Assembly: GCA_003671065.1 (NCBI GenBank)
Contig: QWPU01000065.1
Span: 539-11,894, forward strand
DNA from: Planctomycetota bacterium
Lineage (GTDB): Bacteria; Planctomycetota; Phycisphaerae; Phycisphaerales; SM1A02
Direction of reading: 5' to 3'
DNA: 11,356 nucleotides
The notes beneath the pieces are model-generated. The model had not been told where the DNA came from. It did no database searches and worked only from the letters and a program-made list of their open reading frames with translations. The position numbers and the translations under genes were made by a program. Positions 1 to 6,448 of the stretch are shown in pieces (the stretch's first letter is position 1; every line of letters starts with the position of its first letter).

Positions 1-549
1 TCATTTCCGGCCGTTTCTTCGCGGGACACCGATCCGTTCGTGATTCTGGGAATTGTGCCGGAGTTCAACATCGATCCTCAGCGACTCCGCGGCGCATGGA
101 TGCGGCTCGCGATGAATGCTCATCCTGATGGATTGATCCCTAGCGATGACTCTGATGCGTTGAGTGGTGCTTCGATCGTGAATCGCGCTTATCAAACTTT
201 GCGCGATCCGTTGGCGCGAGCAGTTGTGTTGCTTGAGCACTTCAATGCGCCCGCGAGTCCAGCGAATTCACTGCCGAGCAATTTTCTTGTTGAGTTGATG
301 GAGCTTCGCGAGCGCGCCGATGCTGTGCACGCTGATCACTCAGCGATGCGCGCATTGAGGACTGATGTTGCCGCTCAACGAGCAGATGCAATCGCGTCGA
401 TCGCTGCGGGGTTTGCCGCGCACGCGCACTCAGGCGGTCCGATGACTGCAGACATCGCACACGATATACGCATGCAGCTGAATGTCACTCGCTCTCTCGA
501 CAGAGTGCTTGAGCAACTTGATCGCGAGAGTGGGACGAGCGAGCCGTGA
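1..549 (+). CDS. hscB: HscB-type J-domain co-chaperone (5' end outside window)
   Basis: Co-chaperone that in the known family delivers the Fe-S scaffold IscU to the Hsp70 HscA and stimulates its ATPase. The frame is open from base 1. A GTG at 40 could be read as a start, but it is the Val inside DPFVILGI, the usual beginning of a J domain, so the true start is probably upstream. Numbering from the first in-window codon, the HPD signature is residues 41-43 (bases 121-129), followed by NRAYQTLRDPLARA in helix III. The second half has FLVELMELRER, typical of the HscB C-terminal IscU-binding domain, which separates it from general DnaJ proteins. The stop (547-549) overlaps the GTG start of the next gene at 546, indicating translational coupling to a membrane protein gene. 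No hscA, iscU or ferredoxin gene is visible here. Identity is good; the role in Fe-S assembly is inferred from family. Confidence 0.8.
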   Translation, partial: SFPAVSSRDTDPFVILGIVPEFNIDPQRLRGAWMRLAMNAHPDGLIPSDDSDALSGASIVNRAYQTLRDPLARAVVLLEHFNAPASPANSLPSNFLVELMELRERADAVHADHSAMRALRTDVAAQRADAIASIAAGFAAHAHSGGPMTADIAHDIRMQLNVTRSLDRVLEQLDRESGTSEP

Positions 550-1847
550 TCCCGGATTTCGTTGGCGCGATTCCGTCACTCAACATTCCGTCACTGACGG
601 GCGTGCAGATTGCGCTGCTCTCATCGATGGCGCCTTTGCTCGCGGCGTTGGCGTTCTTTTCATTTATCGAAACAACGTATTTCGCGCTGACTCCTGCCGA
701 GCGACTTGGGCTACGCCGTAAGCATCCGAAGAGCGCAGCGACTATCGACAATCTCCTTGCACGACCGCGGGTATTGCTCGTGGGCACCATGCTCGGTTCG
801 CTGCTTGCGAGCACGGCGTATCTCGTGGTGAGTTCAGTGCTCGTCGCAAGTTCTGATTCGATCGCACTGTCCATCACGATTGCCGCTCTGTCGTTGTTTG
901 GCATGGTGCTGTCTGCGGAAGTGCTTCCAAAACTCGTGGGAAATGCTGATCGCGCTCGGAGCGCGCAACTCGCGGTTGTTCCCACGATTGTCTTTTGCGC
1001 GTTCATTCGTCCCATCGCCGAAACGATCGATTCCTACATCCTCGCACCGTTTGGTCGGCTGACACAGGCGTCGCAGGGGACGAGTGTCGTGGATGCGGCG
1101 GAATTGGCGGCGCTGCTTGCGCAGTCTGCCGACGAAGGCGCGATTGATGTGCGCGAAAGAGAAGCGCTTGAAGGCGTGATGCGGCTCCAGCGATTGCGCG
1201 TTCGCGATGTGATGACGCCGCGCGTCGACATGGTTTTTGTTTATCACGAGGCGAGCGACGAAGAGCTCGTCGCGACGGCCGCGCGTGCTCGACTTACAAG
1301 ACTGCCAGTCGTTGGTCGTGATGCCGACGATGTGCGGGGCATTCTCGATCTCACGCGATACATCCTCCAAGCAGGCGCGGTTTCACGCGATGATTGCACT
1401 GATCCCGTGCGTTTCGTGCCTGAACTTGCGTCGCTCGAGCAACTGCTTGAGCACTTTCGACGGACCGCAAGTAAGTTGGCGATTGCGGTCGACGAGTACG
1501 GCGGCACTGCAGGGATCGTTGCGCTTGAGGATTGTGTCGAAGAGATTGTGGGCGACATCGTGGGCTTAGGTGAGCGCGTGGTTGATGCGCCGCTTGAGGT
1601 CGCTGCGGGCGTGTGGAGGGTGAGCGGCGAGATGGGTATCGCGCGCTGGAGCGAACACTTCGGCGCCCGCGTGATCTCTCCGCGCGCAAGCACAGTTGCA
1701 GGTCTTGTCATGCAACGACTCGCTCGACTCGCGCGAGTTGGTGATGCCGTTGATATCGCGAACATCCATGTTGAAGTGGAAGCTATGCATGGCGCGCGAG
1801 TCACCAGTGTGCTTGTCTCGCTCATAGGAGTGGGGCGATCGCCATGA
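546..1847 (+). CDS. CNNM/CBS/CorC_HlyC-domain membrane protein (hemolysin C / CorC superfamily)
   Basis: Integral membrane protein of 433 residues, full length for the family, starting at GTG 546 and overlapping the upstream stop by 3 bases. An N-terminal CNNM (DUF21) domain covers about residues 20-165, with hydrophobic segments near 20-48, 76-102, 106-124 and 137-160. It carries ETTYFAL at 42-48 and AEVLPK at 124-129, the counterpart of the family's GE(V/I)(L/I)PK. A CBS pair follows, opening with RDVMTPRVDM (about 220-229) and containing DEYGGTAGIV (from 316) and EEIVGDIVGLGE, both hallmarks of CorC/YhdP-type proteins. A C-terminal CorC_HlyC domain begins near WRVSGEMGI. Characterised relatives act in magnesium or cobalt efflux or membrane ion homeostasis; the old 'hemolysin' name is misleading. 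Substrate is not predictable from sequence. It is in one operon with the HscB gene and a second CNNM gene. Confidence 0.88.
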   Translation: MIPDFVGAIPSLNIPSLTGVQIALLSSMAPLLAALAFFSFIETTYFALTPAERLGLRRKHPKSAATIDNLLARPRVLLVGTMLGSLLASTAYLVVSSVLVASSDSIALSITIAALSLFGMVLSAEVLPKLVGNADRARSAQLAVVPTIVFCAFIRPIAETIDSYILAPFGRLTQASQGTSVVDAAELAALLAQSADEGAIDVREREALEGVMRLQRLRVRDVMTPRVDMVFVYHEASDEELVATAARARLTRLPVVGRDADDVRGILDLTRYILQAGAVSRDDCTDPVRFVPELASLEQLLEHFRRTASKLAIAVDEYGGTAGIVALEDCVEEIVGDIVGLGERVVDAPLEVAAGVWRVSGEMGIARWSEHFGARVISPRASTVAGLVMQRLARLARVGDAVDIANIHVEVEAMHGARVTSVLVSLIGVGRSP

Positions 1848-2866
1848 GAAACTCGTTGCTACTACTGGTGAGTGAGCCCTTGAACGCGAGCGCAATCGCG
1901 CTGTTCGCGTTGCTCGCTCTCAGCGGCATTGTGTGCGCTGGGCTTTTTGCCGGCCTTGAGACGGGGATGTACAAACTCTCGCGCGTGCGTCTGTCGATTC
2001 GCGCTGCGCGCGGTGACGCGTCCGCTGCGCGCCTTGCATCCGAATATGCGCGACCCAAACGCATGCTCTCGACGCTGTTGGTTGCCAACGCGCTCGCGGG
2101 TTGGTGCGCGAGTTTCGGAACGAGCAAGATCTTGGATGGACTTGGATACACGGAGATTCAAGCAGTCGCACTGGACCTTCTCATTCTCGTGCCGGTCGTA
2201 TTTGTGTTTGGAGAAGTGCTTCCGAAGGACCTCTTTCGCGTGCATGCGGATCGTTGGATGCCGCGCTACGCAATGCTCCTTACGGTCGTGCGCATCGCAT
2301 TCACTGTGACAGGCATCGTGCCACTCGTCGTGGGGCTCAGCACGATCGCGACGCGACTCTTCGCAACACGCCAATCAGGTGAGTTGATCGAAGCGCGCGC
2401 GCGTGTATCTGCATTGCTCGCAGAAGGCGCAGGCAGCGGAGGATTGAGCGAAACACAACTTGGCTTCGCGGAGCGTGTCTTCACGATGCGCGGTATCACC
2501 GTGGCGCAAGAGATGACGCCGTGGAAATCGGTGGCGACCATTTCGAGTTCAGCATCACACAAAGAACGCGCGCGTGCATTTCTTACATCGGGTGCAAGTC
2601 GGTTGCCTGTGCTCGATGGCACGGGCTCTGTCATCGGAGTCATCGCCTCGATTGATCAGATTCAGCACCCACTCGCTTCAACGCGTGAACTCATGCGCCA
2701 TGTACCAACCCTGTCGCCAACACTGACCGCGCTCGAAGCAATTCAAGCGATTCGTCGCGACCGCGTGCAACTCGCCATCGTTGCAGAGCGCGCGGATCGA
2801 CCGCTTGGCATTGTCTCAATGAAAGACCTTGTCGAACCGCTCGTCGGCAACCTCGGCGCATGGTGA
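1844..2866 (+). CDS. Second CNNM/CBS-domain membrane protein, lacking CorC_HlyC domain
   Basis: Paralogue-like partner of the preceding gene, 340 residues. The ATG at 1844 overlaps the previous stop (ATGA), and an AGGAG lies at 1826-1830, somewhat far from the start. An N-terminal CNNM (DUF21) domain has hydrophobic segments near residues 15-38, 74-95, 105-122 and 140-165. It carries LFAGLETGMYKL (from 34) and FGEVLPKDLF (GEVLPK at 123-128). A CBS pair follows, with VAQEMTPWKSV at the first CBS entry and RPLGIVSMKDLVEPLVG near the end. The protein stops right after the second CBS motif, so the C-terminal CorC_HlyC domain of the upstream protein is absent, and the DEYGG motif is not present. 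Tandem pairs of a long and a short CNNM/CBS protein are common in bacteria and may form a heteromeric complex; that is inference. Transported ion unknown. Confidence 0.86.
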   Translation: MRNSLLLLVSEPLNASAIALFALLALSGIVCAGLFAGLETGMYKLSRVRLSIRAARGDASAARLASEYARPKRMLSTLLVANALAGWCASFGTSKILDGLGYTEIQAVALDLLILVPVVFVFGEVLPKDLFRVHADRWMPRYAMLLTVVRIAFTVTGIVPLVVGLSTIATRLFATRQSGELIEARARVSALLAEGAGSGGLSETQLGFAERVFTMRGITVAQEMTPWKSVATISSSASHKERARAFLTSGASRLPVLDGTGSVIGVIASIDQIQHPLASTRELMRHVPTLSPTLTALEAIQAIRRDRVQLAIVAERADRPLGIVSMKDLVEPLVGNLGAW

Positions 2867-2950
2867 ATGCAATCGGCGCCTTGTATTTTCGCTGCATTCT
2901 GCGTGTTCGTTTCATGGTGCATGCGGTCGCAACGCCTTGTGACAACCGCA

Positions 2951-2979
2951 TTGCAGCAGTGTGCACGCATCGCTATACT
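2951..2979 (+). promoter_or_regulatory. Probable sigma70-type promoter of tRNA-Ile
   Basis: A -35-like TTGCAG at 2951-2956 and a -10 TATACT at 2974-2979 are separated by 17 bases, and a start near 2986 would give a leader of roughly 19 bases before the tRNA. The -10 matches the consensus at five of six positions and the -35 at four. It lies in the 138-base gap after the CNNM pair, which shows no convincing terminator for that operon. Confidence 0.55.
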
Positions 2980-3004
2980 TCGCGACCCGTTGCGACGGGA
3001 TTTC

Positions 3005-3078
3005 GCGCTAGTAGCTCAGCTGGCTAGAGCACGCCCCTGATAAGGGCGAGGTCGAAGGTTCGAGTCCTTTCTGGCGCA
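3005..3078 (+). tRNA. tRNA-Ile (anticodon GAT)
   Basis: A complete cloverleaf of 74 bases can be folded by hand. The acceptor stem pairs 3005-3011 with 3071-3077 (one G-T wobble). The D stem GCTC/GAGC is at 3014-3017/3027-3030. The anticodon stem CGCCC/GGGCG is at 3032-3036/3044-3048 around loop CTGATAA, with anticodon GAT at 3039-3041. The variable loop has five bases, and the T stem GAAGG/CCTTT encloses TTCGAGT. The discriminator is A, as expected for isoleucine. The 3' CCA is not encoded (TCA follows), so it must be added by a CCA-adding enzyme. The gene stands alone with its own promoter-like sequence and terminator, not in an rRNA spacer. Confidence 0.95.
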
Positions 3079-3085
3079 TCAATAG

Positions 3086-3125
3086 ACGCAGCCGCTCGTG
3101 TTTCACGAGCGGCTGCGTTGTTTTT
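3086..3125 (+). terminator. Rho-independent terminator after tRNA-Ile
   Basis: A perfect 15-bp inverted repeat (3086-3100 with 3104-3118) closes a TTT loop and is followed by TGTTTTT (3119-3125). It starts 8 bases after the tRNA discriminator base, so it should end the tRNA transcript and separate it from the malate dehydrogenase gene. Confidence 0.92.
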
Positions 3126-3139
3126 ACGCTCTTGCCGCG

Positions 3140-3167
3140 TTGGACTTCGCACGCAACGCGCTATCAT
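3140..3167 (+). promoter_or_regulatory. Possible promoter of malate dehydrogenase gene
   Basis: TATCAT at 3162-3167 matches a -10 element at five of six positions; TTGGAC at 3140-3145, 16 bases upstream, is a weak -35. Transcription would start near 3174, leaving about 75 bases of leader before the ATG at 3249. The site sits just after the tRNA terminator, where a new promoter is needed, and shares the CGCTAT context with the tRNA -10. The remaining leader shows no recognisable riboswitch. Confidence 0.35.
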
Positions 3168-3248
3168 CCCCGCCCCTTCGTGCAGGTTCTCGTCTTCATC
3201 ACGGAGCCGACTCGCACGAATCCACCACACACTGGAGCTTGAAGTCAT

Positions 3249-4244
3249 ATGCGTCGCGCAAAGATCTCGATCATCGGAGCAGGAAACACGGGCGCAGCGT
3301 GCGCCGTCTGGGCAGCATCGAAGGAACTCGGGGACATCGTCCTCATCGACATTGCCGATGGCGTTGCGAAGGGCAAAGCACTCGACCTCTACCAGTCAGC
3401 GCCGATTGAGCGATTCGATTGCAACATCCAAGGTGGTAGCGATTACTCGCTCATCGAAGGAAGTGAAATCGTTGTCATCACCGCAGGTATTCCGCGCAAG
3501 CCAGGCATGAGCCGTGATGATCTCATCAAGACCAACATGGGCATCGTGTCGAGCGTCTCTGAGAAGGTCGCGCAGTTCGCGCCTGAGTCGGTCATCATCG
3601 TTCTCTCGAATCCGCTTGACGCGATGGTCTACACCGCGTGGAAAGCATCGGGATTCCCAGCCCATCGCGTGCTCGGTCAAGCGGGTTGCCTCGATGTGGC
3701 TCGATTCCGCGCGTTCCTCTCGATGGAACTCGGTTGCTCCGTTGAAGACATTCAAGCGCTCTTGCTCGGTGGTCACGGCGACGACATGGTTCCGCTGCCA
3801 CGCTTTACAAGTGTGCACGGTATTCCGATCGATCAACTGCTTTCGAAAGAGAAGATCGACGCCTGTGTGCAACGCGCCAAAGTTGGTGGCGGCGAGATCG
3901 TTCAACTCATGGGCACTTCGGCCTACTACGCGCCTGCATCGGGCGTGATTCAGATGGCGGAAGCGATCATCAAAGATAAGAAGCGCATCCTTCCCTGCGC
4001 GGCGTATTGCGAAAATGAATACAGCGTTGCGCCAGGCGCGAAGGGCAATGGCTACTTCGTCGGCGTGCCTTGCGTGCTCGGTAAGGGCGGCATGGAGAAG
4101 ATTGTCGAAGCCAAACTTGATGCGAGCGAATCAGCATTGCTTGCTGAGAGCGTGCAGCATGTGAAGGACTTGGTTGCGGTGGTGAAGAATCTCGCAGCAG
4201 AGAAGAACGAGCAGGGGACTGCGATGTTCCCGAAGTTGGTCTGA
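3249..4244 (+). CDS. mdh: Malate dehydrogenase, LDH-like type
   Basis: NAD-dependent cytoplasmic enzyme that interconverts malate and oxaloacetate in the TCA cycle. The product has 331 residues, slightly longer than usual for this group. The Rossmann motif GAGNTG is at 10-15, and Asp34 after the second strand favours NAD over NADP. The active-site loop RKPGMSRDDL begins at 83. Arg83 is the residue that marks malate rather than lactate specificity (lactate dehydrogenases have Gln there), with Arg89 as a second substrate Arg. NPLDAM lies at 121-126, GCLDVAR at 146-152 contains Asp149 and Arg152, and GGHGDDMVPL from 174 has the catalytic His176. The start is supported by GGAG at 3234-3237. It is a single-gene unit between the tRNA terminator and the convergent che operon. 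Several extra Cys residues (18, 58, 147, 163) are seen, significance unknown. Confidence 0.95.
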   Translation: MRRAKISIIGAGNTGAACAVWAASKELGDIVLIDIADGVAKGKALDLYQSAPIERFDCNIQGGSDYSLIEGSEIVVITAGIPRKPGMSRDDLIKTNMGIVSSVSEKVAQFAPESVIIVLSNPLDAMVYTAWKASGFPAHRVLGQAGCLDVARFRAFLSMELGCSVEDIQALLLGGHGDDMVPLPRFTSVHGIPIDQLLSKEKIDACVQRAKVGGGEIVQLMGTSAYYAPASGVIQMAEAIIKDKKRILPCAAYCENEYSVAPGAKGNGYFVGVPCVLGKGGMEKIVEAKLDASESALLAESVQHVKDLVAVVKNLAAEKNEQGTAMFPKLV

Positions 4245-4271
4245 CGATCGGTGAGCGAACTCGATTAAGGC

Positions 4272-4312
4272 ACTGGGCGTGCGCTGCGCAATGGCAGTGC
4301 GCGCCCAGTTTC
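4272..4312. terminator. Long hairpin between convergent mdh and cheB
   Basis: A 16-bp inverted repeat (4272-4287 with 4294-4309, two G-T wobbles) has a 6-base loop and begins 27 bases after the mdh stop. On the plus strand it is followed only by a short TTTCAT tract, so it is a modest intrinsic terminator for mdh. On the minus strand, downstream of cheB, it has no U-run. It is placed to insulate both convergent units. Confidence 0.7.
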
Positions 4313-4337
4313 ATGTGTGGAACAATCGCTCGCGCGC

Positions 4338-5525
4338 TTACGCCGCTTGCGCCGTGAGCGCGCCTGTCGTGAACTCCATCATGAGTCCCGCAATTCGATC
4401 GAGCGGTGCAACCGTTTGCACAGCGCCACACAAAACCGCTTCGCGCGGCATGCCGTAGACAACGCAACTCTGTTCGTCTTGCGCAACAGTCACAGCGCCA
4501 GCCTTGCGCATCGAAAGCAATCCAGTCGCGCCGTCGCCGCCCATGCCCGTCATGATGATCCCCATCGCGCGAGCGGCCGCATACTGCGCGCAACTTTCAA
4601 AGAGCACTTCGACTGAAGGCTTGTGACGCAGCACGCGTGGTCCATCCGCGACGCGCACGATCCACTGTGAGCCGACGCCGACGCGTTCTCGCACGAGTCG
4701 CATGTGGAAACTTCCAGGCGCAAGCAATGCGCGTCCGGCAATCACCGCGTCGCCGTCTTCGGCTTCTTTCACAGTGATTTTGCACATGCTGTTGAGTCGA
4801 TCCGCGAACGCTTTCGTGAACCCTTCTGGCATGTGTTGCACGATCAAGATCGGTGGCGTCTCAATTGGAAGCGCGGTGAGCACAGTGCGAAGCGCTTCAG
4901 TGCCACCCGTTGATGTACCGATGGCGATGAGTCGATCAGAGAGACCTGGTCGGAAAGTCGGATTGAGATTAATTGTGGGTTTAGCAACGCTGCGAACAGG
5001 AGCGGCGCTCGATGATTTCTCGGGAGCGCAGTCCACAAAATCAGCGGCGCTTGGCATGCGAGAGATCGTGCTCACTCGAGGTGGTGCGTGCATTGCGACG
5101 CGAACGAGTTCCGCGAGGCGCAGAGCGACATCGCCGACAGAAAAACTTCCACCAGGCTTCGATACAACTTCAAGCGCTCCTGCTTCGAGGCACTCAAGTG
5201 CGAGTGCGCATCCTTTGGGCGTCACTGAACTGCAGATGATCGTCGGCACTGGATGAAACTTCATGAGTTTGCGCAGGAATGTGAGCCCATTCATGTGAGG
5301 CATCTCGATGTCGAGAATGATGCAGTCGGGTTTGAGCGCGAGGATCTTTTCGCGCGCAGCCAACGGATCGGCAGCCGTGCCGACGACTTCAATGCCCGCT
5401 TGGCGTGACAACTGCGCTTGAAGTACTTGCCGCACAATCGCGCTGTCATCGACAATCAAGACCCGTGCGTTGCGCGCGATTGGCTCTGGGATGCGGCGTT
5501 TCTCTGGTGGTTTCGTATCATTCAT
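4338..5525 (-). CDS. cheB: CheB protein-glutamate methylesterase/response regulator
   Basis: Removes methyl groups from chemoreceptor glutamates (and can deamidate glutamines) when activated by CheA phosphorylation. The 395 residues are full length. An N-terminal receiver domain spans about 20-140, with acidic pair Asp26-Asp27, phosphoacceptor Asp72 in ILDIEMPHMNG, Ser100 and Lys123. A roughly 55-residue Ser/Pro/Ala-rich linker leads to the methylesterase domain from about 197. Its catalytic triad is visible as Ser205 in GTSTGG, His231 in QHMPEGF and Asp331 in GMGGDG. The start ATG at 5525 has AAAGGAA upstream at suitable distance, and a 12-residue basic/Pro-rich tail precedes the receiver domain. 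It is the last gene of the operon, 41 bases after the CheX-like gene, and converges on mdh. Confidence 0.96.
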   Translation of the reverse strand: MNDTKPPEKRRIPEPIARNARVLIVDDSAIVRQVLQAQLSRQAGIEVVGTAADPLAAREKILALKPDCIILDIEMPHMNGLTFLRKLMKFHPVPTIICSSVTPKGCALALECLEAGALEVVSKPGGSFSVGDVALRLAELVRVAMHAPPRVSTISRMPSAADFVDCAPEKSSSAAPVRSVAKPTINLNPTFRPGLSDRLIAIGTSTGGTEALRTVLTALPIETPPILIVQHMPEGFTKAFADRLNSMCKITVKEAEDGDAVIAGRALLAPGSFHMRLVRERVGVGSQWIVRVADGPRVLRHKPSVEVLFESCAQYAAARAMGIIMTGMGGDGATGLLSMRKAGAVTVAQDEQSCVVYGMPREAVLCGAVQTVAPLDRIAGLMMEFTTGALTAQAA

Positions 5526-5566
5526 CGGCCAGTGTTCCTTTCAAATCTTGCGCGTGGAACCGTGAG

Positions 5567-6025
5567 TCACGCGTTGTGCGAATGATGGCACGTCACTTCA
5601 AGACGCTCACCTTCGGCGTCGAGAATGCAACTTGTAGAATTGCTTCCTGCAGGCCGAATGCCGAGCGTTGGCAAGCCAAGTGAGAAGCGACAATCATCGC
5701 CACCGAGCGCTGTGATCACTGATCCCGCAACAATGTTGGCGAGCTCACGAAGCGCTTCTTCTGCCTGCGAATCTTGGATCTCGCTCGGTTCAGCTCCAAG
5801 CAAACTCGCGGCGAGATTTCGCGCGAACGCTCGGCTTGCGCGCAGATCGACGCCTCCGCAATCAGGCCCAGTGAAATCGATGAGCGCAAACGTGTCGGCA
5901 GCGGGAAGCGTCGCGGGATCTTCGCACGGATCAGCGAGCACGAAGGCTGTGCGTTCAAGCGCATCAACAACCAAACGCGCGAGTGACGACTCATTGAGGT
6001 GATGTGTGTTTGGTTCAGTAGTCAT
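5567..6025 (-). CDS. cheX: CheX-like CheY-P phosphatase
   Basis: Small protein (152 residues) whose centre matches the CheC/CheX/FliY phosphatase family. EEALRELANIVAGSVITAL (89-107) contains the ExxN catalytic pair Glu94/Asn97, followed by Pro119 in SLGLPTLG at about the expected distance. In this family Glu and Asn position the water that hydrolyses CheY aspartyl phosphate. Only one ExxN motif is present, which fits CheX (one active helix, usually a dimer) and not two-motif CheC. The first 40 residues are less conserved. The ATG at 6025 has AGGA about 9-10 bases upstream. It lies 24 bases after cheY, the likely substrate gene, and before cheB. The family call rests on the helix motif and neighbours; the remainder is divergent. 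Confidence 0.8.
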   Translation of the reverse strand: MTTEPNTHHLNESSLARLVVDALERTAFVLADPCEDPATLPAADTFALIDFTGPDCGGVDLRASRAFARNLAASLLGAEPSEIQDSQAEEALRELANIVAGSVITALGGDDCRFSLGLPTLGIRPAGSNSTSCILDAEGERLEVTCHHSHNA

Positions 6026-6049
6026 GACGGTGGTTCCTGTGTGCGTGCT

Positions 6050-6448
6050 TCAGGCGCTCTTGGCGCCGAGGACTTCAGCGATGAGGCGGCAGAGATCTTC
6101 GGGTTCGAATGGTTTGCGCAGCGTGTGTTGCACTCCAAGCGCTCGCATGCGTTCAAGCCGTTCGCGATTGGCTTCAGTGCTGACGATGACGACTGCAACA
6201 TCGTTAAGGTCGGGTCGTGTGCGAAGTTGGCGAGTGAATTGCTCGCCATCCATCACGGGCATGTTGAGGTCGAGCAACACCAGATCAATCCACACGGTTT
6301 CAAGCACTGCAAGCGCTTCGCCTCCGTGGCCTGCTTCAAAAATGTGATCTGCTGCAACACCCGCGAGCTTGACAACTTTCTTGATCGCGGCGCGCAGAAT
6401 CGGCGAGTCATCAACGATGAGGACATGGCATTGGAGTGGAGGATTCAT
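6050..6448 (-). CDS. cheY: CheY-like single-domain response regulator
   Basis: Stand-alone receiver domain of 132 residues, the diffusible output of the CheA kinase. All key positions are visible: acidic pair Asp13-Asp14 in VLIVDDSPILR, phosphoacceptor Asp60 in LVLLDLNMPVMDG, Ser90 in VIVSTEA and Lys112 in LRKPF. There is no output domain. Its ATG overlaps the stop of the HDOD gene (ATGA at 6445-6448), so translation is probably coupled, and it precedes the CheX-like phosphatase by 24 bases. It may drive a flagellar switch or another target; nothing in the window names the target. It could also act as a phosphate sink beside CheB, whose receiver domain competes for the same kinase. Confidence 0.93.
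   Translation of the reverse strand: MNPPLQCHVLIVDDSPILRAAIKKVVKLAGVAADHIFEAGHGGEALAVLETVWIDLVLLDLNMPVMDGEQFTRQLRTRPDLNDVAVVIVSTEANRERLERMRALGVQHTLRKPFEPEDLCRLIAEVLGAKSA

Noticed and set aside
40..42. GTG as start codon of the HscB gene
   Set aside because: It is the Val in the DPFVILGI motif that normally lies inside the J domain, and the frame is open upstream to base 1.
2865..2899. 7-bp inverted repeat GAATGCA/TGCATTC after the second CNNM gene, considered as a terminator
   Set aside because: The loop would be 21 bases with no T-run after the stem; too weak to call.
2921..2951. 7-bp inverted repeat (ATGCGGT/ACCGCAT) before the tRNA promoter, considered as a terminator or operator
   Set aside because: The stem is short with a 17-base spacer, no T-run follows, and it may be chance.
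3059..3078. tRNA 3' end as an integration site
   Set aside because: I saw no repeat of the tRNA 3' sequence elsewhere in the window and no integrase or mobile genes.
4702..5256. Long plus-strand open frame antisense to cheB
   Set aside because: It mirrors conserved CheB sequence and shows no protein family feature of its own.
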